From an uncultured Campylobacter sp. (GTDB lineage Bacteria > Campylobacterota > Campylobacteria > Campylobacterales > Campylobacteraceae): DNA of 13,924 nucleotides. Shown here piece after piece: positions 1 to 7,086 of the stretch. The first letter of the stretch is position 1, and every line of letters begins with the position of its first letter. The notes under the pieces are model-generated. The model searched no databases, had not been told where the DNA came from, and saw only the letters and a program-made list of their open reading frames with translations. The stretch covers positions 1 to 13,924 of the forward strand of contig NZ_CALINL010000017.1 in NCBI RefSeq assembly GCF_938045225.1, in the 5' to 3' direction. Made by a program: the position numbers and the translations under genes.

Positions 1-462
1 AGCTGAAATACAGATTTCTTAACTGTTAAACCGTGTAGCGTCACGCGCTTGCCTAAAGAGCTTTCTGTATGCAGCGCACACAAGGTGCGACGAAGCGCGG
101 CGCTAGATGATTTTATCAGCATTAGGCGACGGTTTTCCCTCTTTAGCTATTTTTATCGCACCGCGTAACGGTTTGGTATTGGCTGCGGGTCGGCTCAGTA
201 GAGCATCCAAGCATAAGATCCACGTAGCCCTCTTCTCGGTAAAATATCTCCTCATCAAACGAATAAGGCAATGTGTGCGGTGGCATCAGATATGGCTTTT
301 AAGGTCGCGTTAGTTATCAAAATTTAGCTCTAATTTTTGGATTTGAAGCCGAATTTTGGACGATAAAATTCGGCTTAATTTATGGTGATTTTACTTAAGG
401 AACAAAAACGAGTTTATAATCAAATTTTATCCACAGCTACGGTATCACGAGCGGCAACCAAA
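1..462. other. Left-end spacer without a convincing gene
   Basis: No frame here gives a protein I can recognise. A plus-strand open frame at 107-313 has no clear ribosome binding site and an unconvincing, arginine-rich composition, so I do not call it. On the minus strand, a short stretch of about 47 codons reading leftward from about 286 has gene-like composition (for example PYSFDEEIFYREEGYVDL) but no ribosome binding site, and neighbouring frames also hold short plausible pieces. This may be the remnant of a decayed gene, but I cannot name it. The only firm structure is the hairpin at 346-376. Confidence 0.4.
346..376 (+). terminator. Perfect 12-bp stem-loop, possible intrinsic terminator
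   Basis: AAGCCGAATTTT at 346-357 pairs perfectly with AAAATTCGGCTT at 365-376 around a 7-nt loop. The plus-strand 3' flank is moderately T-rich (TTAATTTATGG), the minus-strand flank less so. No intact gene ends just upstream, so it may terminate a decayed gene or work in either direction. The same AAGCCGA/TCGGCTT core recurs in the terminator at 5685-5703. Confidence 0.4.
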
Positions 463-729
463 TCAAGATAAAATCTCAAATTTCACGCGCTCGTTTTCCT
501 CCGCTAGATCGGTAAAAACTGCTATCAGATCGTCTGCATAGTCGCCAAGCGTGCTAAGAGCGGCGCGATTTTTTAGATTTATCTGCGTTGGTTCGTTTAT
601 CTCACCCAGAGCGTCGTAAAGCGCGTCGAGATTTTTTACATCGGGATCAAGGCCAAATTTTCGTGCTAGATACTCAAAGGCCGCCGTTTTCTCGCGCATT
701 TTTGTGCCGTTTAGAGTTATGGTTTTCAC
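463..729 (-). CDS. Barstar-family ribonuclease inhibitor (immunity protein)
   Basis: An 88-aa cytoplasmic inhibitor expected to bind and plug the active site of the ribonuclease encoded just upstream. It resembles barstar in length (barstar is about 90 aa) and in the core motif NLDALYDAL at residues 33-41. Barstar's Asp35 and Asp39, which contact barnase, are present at the same numbers; Trp38 is Tyr38. The C-terminal VFTD...FEILS matches barstar's VFRE...IILS, with Asp74 in place of Glu76. The loop containing barstar Tyr29 is not conserved. The start is GTG, overlapping the ribonuclease stop as GTGA, with GGAG about 7 nt upstream, so translation is probably coupled to the toxin. The pairing with a full barnase makes the call strong despite modest identity. 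Confidence 0.88.
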   Translation of the reverse strand: MKTITLNGTKMREKTAAFEYLARKFGLDPDVKNLDALYDALGEINEPTQINLKNRAALSTLGDYADDLIAVFTDLAEENERVKFEILS

Positions 730-1262
730 TGCTGTCTCCGCTCATAAAGTAGATAAAAGTTCTCATAATGATCAGGCGTGTAGTAGATCAGCCCGTCGCT
801 AGAAAACACTATACGTTCGGCTCCGCGTCGTCCTCCGCGGTATCCGATATCGCACTCAAACCACTTGCGCCCGTCGGCGCTTGGCAGCTTTTTTTCTCTA
901 TTTGAAAAGCGGTCGCCTCCGATACTTTTTTTGTCAGTGACTTGCCATAGATTGCCGCTTTTAGCGTCCCATCCGAGCGCGAGAGCTTCTTTTTTGGTGA
1001 TGAAGTTTTGCGGCAACTCGCCGAATTTATAAATATACGCCGCAACCTCGTCTTTTGAGGTGTAAGTACCGTCCTTTACGACGTTTGCGGTCGGTACGGC
1101 GGCTATATTTTTCTCTACGCCGCCGCTTCCTCTAAACTCGCTTTGCGGCTGATTTTGTTTTGGTGTGGTTGAGCTGTTATCTGGGATAATAAATTTAAAC
1201 AGCGCCACGAGCAATAAAACAGCCAGCGGCAAGATGACGTTTCTAAGTAGTTGTTTGTTCAA
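726..1262 (-). CDS. Barnase-type guanyl-specific ribonuclease with N-terminal membrane segment
   Basis: A 178-aa protein. Residues 8-26 form a hydrophobic signal or anchor segment, 28-65 a polar linker, and about 70-175 a complete barnase (N1/T1 microbial RNase) domain that cuts RNA after G. The domain appears to align without gaps to barnase at an offset of +63. The catalytic or phosphate-binding residues are all there: Lys90 (K27), Asp117 (D54), Arg122 (R59), Glu136 (E73), Arg146 (R83), Arg150 (R87) and His165 (H102). Signature pieces such as KKEALALGW, KSIGGDRFSNRE and TPDHYENF are clear. The start is TTG with AAAGG upstream. It should therefore be enzymatically active and exported or tethered facing the periplasm. 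It precedes its inhibitor gene with a 4-nt overlap. I infer an antibacterial or self-limiting toxin; a nutritional RNase is an alternative. Confidence 0.93.
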   Translation of the reverse strand: MNKQLLRNVILPLAVLLLVALFKFIIPDNSSTTPKQNQPQSEFRGSGGVEKNIAAVPTANVVKDGTYTSKDEVAAYIYKFGELPQNFITKKEALALGWDAKSGNLWQVTDKKSIGGDRFSNREKKLPSADGRKWFECDIGYRGGRRGAERIVFSSDGLIYYTPDHYENFYLLYERRQQ

Positions 1263-1278
1263 AAAAGACCTTTGGAAT

Positions 1279-1482
1279 AAATTTGAAGCGCTTGCTTCGG
1301 GGTTAAATTTGCCGTCAAATTTTACGGGTTAAATTCAAATTTGATAATTTCGCGCTGTAAAGACGAGAGTAAATTTGCGTCAAATTTGACTAGACAAAAG
1401 CCGAATCTAACCGCATAAATTGCAGTCAAATTCGGTCAAATTTTGAGACAAGCTAAATTTGCCGTCCGAGTTCGTCAAATTT
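1279..1482. repeat. Cluster of AAATTT words between upp and the ribonuclease gene
   Basis: Nine AAATTT hexamers lie in this 204-bp spacer, at 1279, 1305, 1317, 1337, 1371, 1382, 1438, 1455 and 1477. Several sit inside the larger palindrome-like words TCAAATTTGA or GTCAAATTT. No clear promoter or strong terminator is visible. A weak pairing of CCGAAT with ATTCGG (about 1402-1435) followed by CTTTTG on the minus strand could end the upp transcript. Confidence 0.6.
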
Positions 1483-2107
1483 AAAGCGTATTAAACACCC
1501 TATCGCCCGCATCCCCCAGCCCCGGCACGATGTAGTTTTTCTCGTTTAGTCGCTCGTCGATCGCAGCCGTATAGACCTCTACGTCCGGATAAACTTCGCT
1601 AAAGCGCTTTAGTCCTTCTGGAGCGGCGATGATGGAGATAAATTTGATCTGCTTGATGCCGTTTTCTCGTAGAAATTTAACCGCGTCGATAGCCGTACCG
1701 CCGGTAGCAAACATCGGATCGATGATGATGGCTAGGCGGTTTTTAGCGTCGCGAGGTAGCTTAGCGTAGAAAAACTCCGCCTCCGCGGTCTTTTCGTTTC
1801 GCTGAAAGCCCAAAAAGCCCACGCTCGCATCGGGAATGATCGTAAATACGCTATCAAGCATACCTAGCGCCGCTCGCAAAATAGGGCAAATCATCACCTT
1901 CGTCCCTAGCTTTTTAGCCTGGGCCTGGGCGACCGGAGTCTGCACGCTCACGTCGCGCAGCGCCAGATCCCTAGTCGCCTCAAATATCATCAGGTGGCTG
2001 ATCTCGTCCACGAGCATCCTAAACTGAAACGGCTCAGTGTTTTTATCCCTTAAAATCGCTAGTTTGTGCTCGATGAGCGGGTGAGAGATGAGCCTGACGT
2101 TTTTCAT
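1481..2107 (-). CDS. upp: Uracil phosphoribosyltransferase
   Basis: A 208-aa cytoplasmic enzyme of pyrimidine salvage: uracil + PRPP gives UMP + pyrophosphate. The length is normal for the family. The PRPP-binding loop is seen at residues 127-141 (IIIDPMFATGGTAIDAV region), and the C-terminal uracil-binding segment YIVPGLGDAGDR at 192-203. The PILRAALGM segment at 75-83 is also typical. The ATG start directly abuts the TAA stop of the malic enzyme gene, with AAGGGTC about 5-9 nt upstream inside that gene, so it is the last gene of a gltX-malic enzyme-upp operon. I recall the same order in C. jejuni (Cj1288c-Cj1286c). Confidence 0.97.
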   Translation of the reverse strand: MKNVRLISHPLIEHKLAILRDKNTEPFQFRMLVDEISHLMIFEATRDLALRDVSVQTPVAQAQAKKLGTKVMICPILRAALGMLDSVFTIIPDASVGFLGFQRNEKTAEAEFFYAKLPRDAKNRLAIIIDPMFATGGTAIDAVKFLRENGIKQIKFISIIAAPEGLKRFSEVYPDVEVYTAAIDERLNEKNYIVPGLGDAGDRVFNTL

Positions 2108-3361
2108 TTACAGACCCTTTGCTAGCTTTTCTGCGTAGGCTTTTAGATCAAAATTCTTCACTCTAGCTACGCCGTCGTCGACCGCAGCCTGCGCTACCGC
2201 AGGAGCGACTGCCGTTAGGACGCGTTTGTCAAACGGTTTTGGTATGATGTAGTCTTTGCCGAATTTTAGCTCTTTTACGCCAAATGCCTCGCAAACCTCC
2301 GCAGGCACGGGCTCTTTAGCCAAATTTGCAAGCGCGCGCGCCGCAGCCATTTTCATATTTTCGGTGATTTTTTTGGCTCTGACGTCAAGCGCTCCGCGGA
2401 ATATAAACGGAAAGCCAAGTACGTTATTTACCTGGTTTGGATAGTCGCTGCGGCCGGTTCCCATCATCACGTCGTTTCGCACGCTAGCGACGTCTTCAGG
2501 GAAGATTTCCGGAGTCGGGTTAGCAAGCGCGAAAATAATCGGCTCGTCGTTCATAGAGGCGACCATTTCTTTGGTTACTACGCCAGGCTTGCTAAGGCCT
2601 AGGAACATATCCGCGCCCTTCATCGCGTCAGCTAGCGTTCTATCTACGGTTTCAAGGGCGAATTCTAGCTTTTCCGGAGTTAGATCGGTGCGGCCTTTAT
2701 GGATCACGCCTTTGCTATCTACCATCACGATGTGTTTTGCGCCCAGAGCTTTATACATCTTCGCGCATGCGATACCAGCCGCGCCCGCGCCGCTAACTAC
2801 GATTTTGATTTTAGAGATATCTTTGCCTGAAATCTCCATCGCGTTTATTATGCCCGCACTTGTTATCATCGCCGTGCCGTGCTGATCGTCATGCATGACC
2901 GGGATATCGACTGCTTCTTGTAGCTTGCGCTCGATCTCAAAGCACTTTGGAGCGCGGATATCTTCTAAATTTATACCGCCGAAAGTCGGAGAGAGTGCTT
3001 TGCAGATTTCTACGATCTTATCTGGATCGTGCTCGTCTAGCTCGATGTCAAAGGCGTCTACGTTTGCAAATTTTTTAAACAAAACCGCCTTGCCTTCCAT
3101 TACCGGCTTGCCCGCTACCGCGCCGATGTCGCCTAGACCGAGCACAGCCGTACCGTCGGTGATGACGGCTACTAAATTTGCTTTGTTTGTGTATTTGTAG
3201 GCTAGTTCGTTGTCGGCCTCGATCTCTTTACAAGGCACCGCAACGCCCGGCGTGTACGCCATAGATAGGTCTCTAGCCGTCGCGCATGGGGTTTTTACTT
3301 TTATCTCTATCTTGCCGCCCTCGTGATACGCGAGCGCCTCTTCGTTAGTTACGTGTGTCAT
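2108..3361 (-). CDS. maeB: Malic enzyme, NAD(P)-dependent, oxaloacetate-decarboxylating
   Basis: A 417-aa cytoplasmic enzyme converting malate to pyruvate and CO2 with reduction of NAD(P). The N-terminal malic domain shows YTPGVAVPCKEI (about 36-47), VITDGTAVLGLGDIG and GKAVLFKKFANVD. The metal/catalytic stretch FGGINLEDIRAP (about 127-138) and PVMHDDQHGTA follow. The NAD(P)-binding Rossmann domain has IVVSGAGAAGIACA near 187-200. It is the short form, lacking the phosphotransacetylase-like C-terminal domain of the roughly 760-aa MaeB proteins; cofactor preference cannot be told from sequence alone. The ATG overlaps the gltX stop as ATGA, with AAGGAG 6 nt upstream. In Campylobacter, which generally does not grow on glucose, this enzyme links C4 acids to pyruvate. 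Confidence 0.95.
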   Translation of the reverse strand: MTHVTNEEALAYHEGGKIEIKVKTPCATARDLSMAYTPGVAVPCKEIEADNELAYKYTNKANLVAVITDGTAVLGLGDIGAVAGKPVMEGKAVLFKKFANVDAFDIELDEHDPDKIVEICKALSPTFGGINLEDIRAPKCFEIERKLQEAVDIPVMHDDQHGTAMITSAGIINAMEISGKDISKIKIVVSGAGAAGIACAKMYKALGAKHIVMVDSKGVIHKGRTDLTPEKLEFALETVDRTLADAMKGADMFLGLSKPGVVTKEMVASMNDEPIIFALANPTPEIFPEDVASVRNDVMMGTGRSDYPNQVNNVLGFPFIFRGALDVRAKKITENMKMAAARALANLAKEPVPAEVCEAFGVKELKFGKDYIIPKPFDKRVLTAVAPAVAQAAVDDGVARVKNFDLKAYAEKLAKGL

Positions 3362-4749
3362 TTATTCTCCTTTAAAATATTTTTTATTCGTTTTTTCGTC
3401 TCGTCCGCGCCCAAAACTTCGAGCACCTCAAATATCCCAGGGCTTACGCTATTTCCCGTTAGCGCGACGCGAAGCGCCTGAGCTAAGTCTTTTAGCTTTA
3501 AGCCGTTTGCTTCTAAAAATTTACCCGTCATCTCCTCGTAGCCTTTGGCGTCCAAATTTCCATCCAAAATTTCGGCAAATTTAGCCAAATTTTCCTTACT
3601 TTGGGGCGTGATAAATTTAGCGTAGGCTTTCTCGTCGTATGCGCTTGGAGCGTTTATTATCGTTCTTGCGCTCTGGCTCATTTCAACTAGCGTTTTTGAG
3701 CGTTCTCGCAGCGAATTTAACAGCACCTCACCTTTTGGCATCGCTTTAAAATCTATGTCAAAGCTAAGCATCTCTTTTGCTAGTCTCTCGTACGGCAGAG
3801 TCTTGATATAGTGGGCATTTAGCCACTCTAGCTTGCTTGCGTTATAGGTGCTTGAGCTTTTGTTTATATCGTGCGGATCAAAGTATTTTAGCATATCATC
3901 CATGCCGAAAATTTCGTCGTTTCCATGGCTCCAGCCTAAGCGCACGAGGAAATTTAAAAGAGCCTCAGGCAGATAACCCATGCGTTTATACTCCATCACG
4001 TCGGTCGCGCCGTGGCGTTTGCTCAGCTTGCTACCGTCCTCGCCGTTTATCATCGCGACGTGATAAAATTTAGGCGCCTTAAAACCAAGCGCATCGTATA
4101 GCACGATTTGCTTCGGGGTATTTGATAGATGATCGTCGCCGCGGATAACGTCGGTTACGCCCATTAGCGCATCATCTATCACGACCGTGAAGTTATAGGT
4201 AGGCGTGCCGTCAGAGCGCGCGATGATAAAATCATCTAGGATATCCTCGACTCTAAATTTAACCTCGCCTTTGATGCCGTCGTCGATCACGATCTCGCCG
4301 CTTAGAGGCGCTTTGATACGGATAACGGGCTCGACTCCCGCAGGCGGAGTGCCTGTAAATTCGCGGTAGCGATTGTCGTATTTGGGCCTCTCTTTTCTCG
4401 CTTCTTGCTCGGCGCGCAGAGCATCTAGCTCGTCCTTGCTCATGTAGCATTTGTAGGCTTTGCCCTCGGCTAACAGCTTTTGTACATACTCTTTATACAC
4501 GTCAAATCTACGCGACTGATACGTCACCTCGCCGTCGTGATCCAGTCCGCACCAGGCAAAGGCCTCTTTTATCGCTTGCGTGGCCTCTTCGGAGTTGCGT
4601 TTTAGGTCGGTATCTTCGATGCGCAGCAGAAATTTGCCACCGTTTGCTCTAGCGTATAAGTAGTTATAAAGCGCCGTCCTAAGCCCGCCGATGTGCAAAT
4701 ATCCGGTCGGAGAGGGGGCAAATCTAGTTACTATTTGTGAATTTTGCAT
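3358..4749 (-). CDS. gltX: Glutamate--tRNA ligase (class I)
   Basis: A 463-aa cytoplasmic synthetase that charges tRNA with glutamate. The class I HIGH signature is HIGG at 19-22, within APSPTGYLHIGG, and the KMSKS-type signature is KLSKR at 241-245. IEDTD (44-48) and YNF..VIDDALMGVTDVIRG..HL (185-208) are family landmarks. Epsilonproteobacteria usually carry two gltX genes, one of which misacylates tRNA-Gln before amidation by GatCAB. By synteny this is the copy called gltX2 in C. jejuni (Cj1288c, from memory), but the tRNA preference cannot be decided here. It is the first gene of the operon with malic enzyme and upp. The ATG is preceded by AAAGG about 9 nt upstream. Confidence 0.97.
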   Translation of the reverse strand: MQNSQIVTRFAPSPTGYLHIGGLRTALYNYLYARANGGKFLLRIEDTDLKRNSEEATQAIKEAFAWCGLDHDGEVTYQSRRFDVYKEYVQKLLAEGKAYKCYMSKDELDALRAEQEARKERPKYDNRYREFTGTPPAGVEPVIRIKAPLSGEIVIDDGIKGEVKFRVEDILDDFIIARSDGTPTYNFTVVIDDALMGVTDVIRGDDHLSNTPKQIVLYDALGFKAPKFYHVAMINGEDGSKLSKRHGATDVMEYKRMGYLPEALLNFLVRLGWSHGNDEIFGMDDMLKYFDPHDINKSSSTYNASKLEWLNAHYIKTLPYERLAKEMLSFDIDFKAMPKGEVLLNSLRERSKTLVEMSQSARTIINAPSAYDEKAYAKFITPQSKENLAKFAEILDGNLDAKGYEEMTGKFLEANGLKLKDLAQALRVALTGNSVSPGIFEVLEVLGADETKKRIKNILKENK

Positions 4750-4786
4750 TAAATTTTACCTTTATAGCTTGCGCTTAAATTTAAAA

Positions 4787-4795
4787 TGTTATAAT
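4787..4795 (+). promoter_or_regulatory. Extended -10 promoter for the SurA-like chaperone
   Basis: TGTTATAAT is a perfect TGnTATAAT extended -10, the usual sigma-70 signal in Campylobacter, which lacks a conserved -35. It lies 41 nt before the ATG at 4837, giving a leader of about 35 nt that contains AAAGG as ribosome binding site. GCTC follows immediately. Confidence 0.7.
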
Positions 4796-4801
4796 GCTCA
4801 A

Positions 4802-4807
4802 ATTATA
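4802..4807 (-). promoter_or_regulatory. -10 box for the gltX operon
   Basis: TATAAT on the minus strand, about 50 nt upstream of the gltX ATG. It lies only 6 bp from the plus-strand -10 at 4790-4795, so the two predicted start sites overlap and the promoters probably compete. Confidence 0.45.
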
Positions 4808-4836
4808 TTTACTTTAGACTTAAACAAAGGTTTTAT

Positions 4837-5673
4837 ATGTTAAAAAAGATCTCATTCGCCGCGTTTTTTCTCAGTTTTTGTATGGCTAACGCGAGCCAGA
4901 TCTCAAACGGCATAGCCGTCATCATCGAAAACGAACCCATTACCGTAAACGAAGTGCGCAAAGCCGCCGCGCAGCTACAAACAAGCGAAGCAAACGCGCT
5001 AAATTTACTGATCCGCGATAGACTCGAAACCGCACAGATCAAAAACCTAAAAATCGAAGCTAGCGACTACGAGCTAAATCAAAGGCTGCAAAAGATAGCA
5101 AGCGAGAGCGGTATGAGCGCCTCAGATCTGCGCTCGGCCGTGCTATCAAAGGGCGGCGACTACGCGCAGTTTAAAGACGACGTCGCAAAAAGCATAAAAC
5201 AAGAAAAGCTATATCAAAGCATATTTGCCGAGGCTAAAATTAACATCTCTGAAAATGCCGCGAGAGCGTATTTCGAGCAAAATCGCGACCTTTTCGCGCA
5301 CTTTACCGACGTGAGCGTGACTAGATACGTGGCGCCTACGATGCAGCTTTTAGAAGCAGCTAGACACAGCTCCCCGATGAATACCAACCACAGCGTGCAC
5401 ATGGATGTCCTGGATCTAAAAAGCGAGCAGATCCCGCCTCAACTACGAACGATATTTCAGCAGACCCCGGATGGCACTTTCACGCAGATTTTTCAGACTC
5501 CAGAAGGCTTTGAGATGTTTTACGTAGCGTCTAAAAAGGGACAAACGATGCCTGAATTTGACGAGGTCAGAGACGAGGCGATGAACGCGCTTTATAAACT
5601 CGAGCAAGACCGCGTCATCGGCGAATATTTCAACAAACTCCGCGCCAAAGCCAACGTCAAATATCTACGATAA
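4837..5673 (+). CDS. SurA/PpiC-type periplasmic chaperone (Cj1289-like)
   Basis: A 278-aa exported protein. Residues 1-19 are a Sec signal peptide with a likely cut after ANA (19/20). A helical SurA-N-like chaperone domain spans about 20-130 (for example NGIAVIIENEPITVNEVRKA). A parvulin-type region covers about 130-245, with QTPDGTFTQIFQTPEGFEMF matching the conserved parvulin end. A C-terminal helix completes the fold. This layout and the location next to gltX match C. jejuni Cj1289, a structurally studied SurA-like protein. The expected role is folding of outer-membrane proteins in the periplasm. Whether the isomerase site is active is unclear, because several usual parvulin catalytic residues are not obvious. 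It is monocistronic, with its own promoter and two terminators. Confidence 0.88.
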   Translation: MLKKISFAAFFLSFCMANASQISNGIAVIIENEPITVNEVRKAAAQLQTSEANALNLLIRDRLETAQIKNLKIEASDYELNQRLQKIASESGMSASDLRSAVLSKGGDYAQFKDDVAKSIKQEKLYQSIFAEAKINISENAARAYFEQNRDLFAHFTDVSVTRYVAPTMQLLEAARHSSPMNTNHSVHMDVLDLKSEQIPPQLRTIFQQTPDGTFTQIFQTPEGFEMFYVASKKGQTMPEFDEVRDEAMNALYKLEQDRVIGEYFNKLRAKANVKYLR

Positions 5674-5684
5674 ACTCAAATTTT

Positions 5685-5703
5685 AAGCCGATTTTTTCGG
5701 CTT
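5685..5703 (+). terminator. Intrinsic terminator 1 after the chaperone gene
   Basis: AAGCCGA (5685-5691) pairs with TCGGCTT (5697-5703) around a TTTTT loop, 12 nt after the stop codon. The following tract AACTTCTTTTATTTT is T-rich. Confidence 0.6.
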
Positions 5704-5717
5704 AACTTCTTTTATTT

Positions 5718-5743
5718 TCGGTCGAATTTGACCGATTTTTCTT
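5718..5743 (+). terminator. Intrinsic terminator 2, tandem
   Basis: TCGGTC (5718-5723) pairs with GACCGA (5730-5735) around a GAATTT loop, followed directly by TTTTTCTTT. This is the better U-tract of the two and lies only 15 bp after the first hairpin. Confidence 0.65.
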
Positions 5744-5792
5744 TAAATTTAGCCGCTTTCCCAAACCCGCACCTTCGCGGCATAAATTTCGC

Positions 5793-5798
5793 TAAAAT
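5793..5798 (+). promoter_or_regulatory. Possible -10 for the DUF3137-like gene
   Basis: TAAAAT lies 36 bp before the TTG start at 5834 and is followed by TCGCTC, as at several other promoters in this window. There is no TGn extension, so support is moderate. Confidence 0.4.
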
Positions 5799-5833
5799 TC
5801 GCTCCTGACGTAAAACTCTAAAAGAGGCAAAAT

Positions 5834-6802
5834 TTGAACATAAACGAAGCCATAGAGGCAACTAGAAAAAAGCAAAAAGAGTGCAGACGAGCGTTTGCAA
5901 AGTATCTGTTTTTAGGGATCTTTTTTATAGCCATATTGCCGCTTAGCGGGATTTTCGTAGCGGAAAAAATTTTTAGAAGTGAATTAGCCGTAATATTTAT
6001 CATCATCGGTTATATTCCAATTTTTATCGTCTCATGGGTGACAACTTGGTCTAATGTAATTGAACCATTAAGCGTTTACGAGGAATTTTACAAAGACGTT
6101 TTCGTCCGCACAGCTATCCGCGAGGTAGATCCAAATTTTAGCTACGATCCGTTTGCCGGCATCAGCCGTAAAGAATTTCGCAGGATCGGCATTTATTCAC
6201 CCGATGAGTTTCGCGCCGAAGATCAAATCAGCGGCATTTATAATGGCGTCAAATTTAGCTTAAGCGAAGCAATAAGGATACCGGGCGGAACTATCGTCGC
6301 CGGCACCGGCTGCTCTCCGGAAATAGCCGCAGTCATTTTTGTTGCTACGGCTTTCTATACAATCTATAGCAATGCCCAAGCCTTTAGCGGCTCGGTCTTG
6401 GTCTGCGAGTTTTACAAGAAATTTAATGGTCAAACTATAGTCGTGAGCCGCACGTTAAATACTAAACTTTTAGGCGAAAAAGAGCAGATGGACGATACTC
6501 TTTTTAACGATGAATTTAGGGTTTTTGCAGATGACAAAGTCGAGGTGAGGTATCTTTTGACGCCCGCATTCATGAAGCGTTTGAGAGAGTTAAAGATGAA
6601 ATATGCCGCAGAGATGGGCGTGAGCGCGGCGTTTATGGACGATAAATTTTACCTATTTTTAAACGGAGCGAAAAATAAATTTGAGACGACGCTCTTTTCG
6701 CTACCGCCTAGTCTCGAGGATGCCGCGGGGATCAAAAAGGAAATTTCAGAACTTTTATCTATCATAGACGAGTTAAATTTGAACCTTGATATTTTTAAGT
6801 GA
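5834..6802 (+). CDS. DUF3137-like membrane protein
   Basis: A 322-aa protein of unknown function. Two hydrophobic helices at about 24-46 and 50-72 place the N-terminus in the inner membrane; the rest is soluble. The layout resembles DUF3137 proteins: a segment where a GxYNGVKFSLSEA stretch (about 135-149) is followed by FSGSVLVCEFYKKFNGQTIVV (start about 188) and a C-terminal part with FRVFADDKVEVRYLLTPAFM (start about 228). The middle, which in this family is often a spacer of variable length, holds a small glycine/alanine-rich hydrophobic stretch (GGTIVAGTG..., about 155-180) that could be membrane-associated. The start is TTG with AGAGG about 8 nt upstream. It is preceded by two terminators and likely has its own promoter. 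No function can be assigned. Confidence 0.75.
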   Translation: MNINEAIEATRKKQKECRRAFAKYLFLGIFFIAILPLSGIFVAEKIFRSELAVIFIIIGYIPIFIVSWVTTWSNVIEPLSVYEEFYKDVFVRTAIREVDPNFSYDPFAGISRKEFRRIGIYSPDEFRAEDQISGIYNGVKFSLSEAIRIPGGTIVAGTGCSPEIAAVIFVATAFYTIYSNAQAFSGSVLVCEFYKKFNGQTIVVSRTLNTKLLGEKEQMDDTLFNDEFRVFADDKVEVRYLLTPAFMKRLRELKMKYAAEMGVSAAFMDDKFYLFLNGAKNKFETTLFSLPPSLEDAAGIKKEISELLSIIDELNLNLDIFK

Positions 6803-6957
6803 GGGCAAATTTGACGGCTGGGATTTTTACAACTAAATTAGCATTTTTGCGGTGCGGGTTTTGCAGATAAATTTGGGTGGGAATTTACTGCCGTACCCTC
6901 TAGCGTCTTACTAGTTAAAATTTAGCCGCCCGCCTTAACCCATTTTTAGGCTTTTGA

Positions 6958-6966
6958 TGATATAAT
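6958..6966 (+). promoter_or_regulatory. Extended -10 promoter for the NAD(P)H oxidoreductase gene
   Basis: TGATATAAT is a perfect TGnTATAAT box in a T-rich context. It lies about 120 bp before the ATG at 7087, which would give a leader of roughly 115 nt. The leader has no clear riboswitch-like fold that I can see. Confidence 0.55.
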
Positions 6967-7086
6967 TTCTCAAAAATAAGACTTTTGCGGTTTGAGGCGA
7001 GGTTTAAAAATCAGCAAATTTAATCAGCTTAAATTTAACGCCCCCAAAGCGCAAACGCTCTAAAATTTATCAAAAAAGGAGCCAAA

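Noticed and set aside
107..313. Plus-strand open frame of 68 codons
   Set aside because: No ribosome binding site, unusual arginine-rich composition, no recognisable motif; likely chance.
1..345. tRNA or other structured RNA gene
   Set aside because: No cloverleaf-like pairing or TTCGANTC-type arm could be found by eye.
2571..3200. Plus-strand open frames opposite the malic enzyme gene
   Set aside because: They are antisense shadows of a clear enzyme gene and have no own signals.
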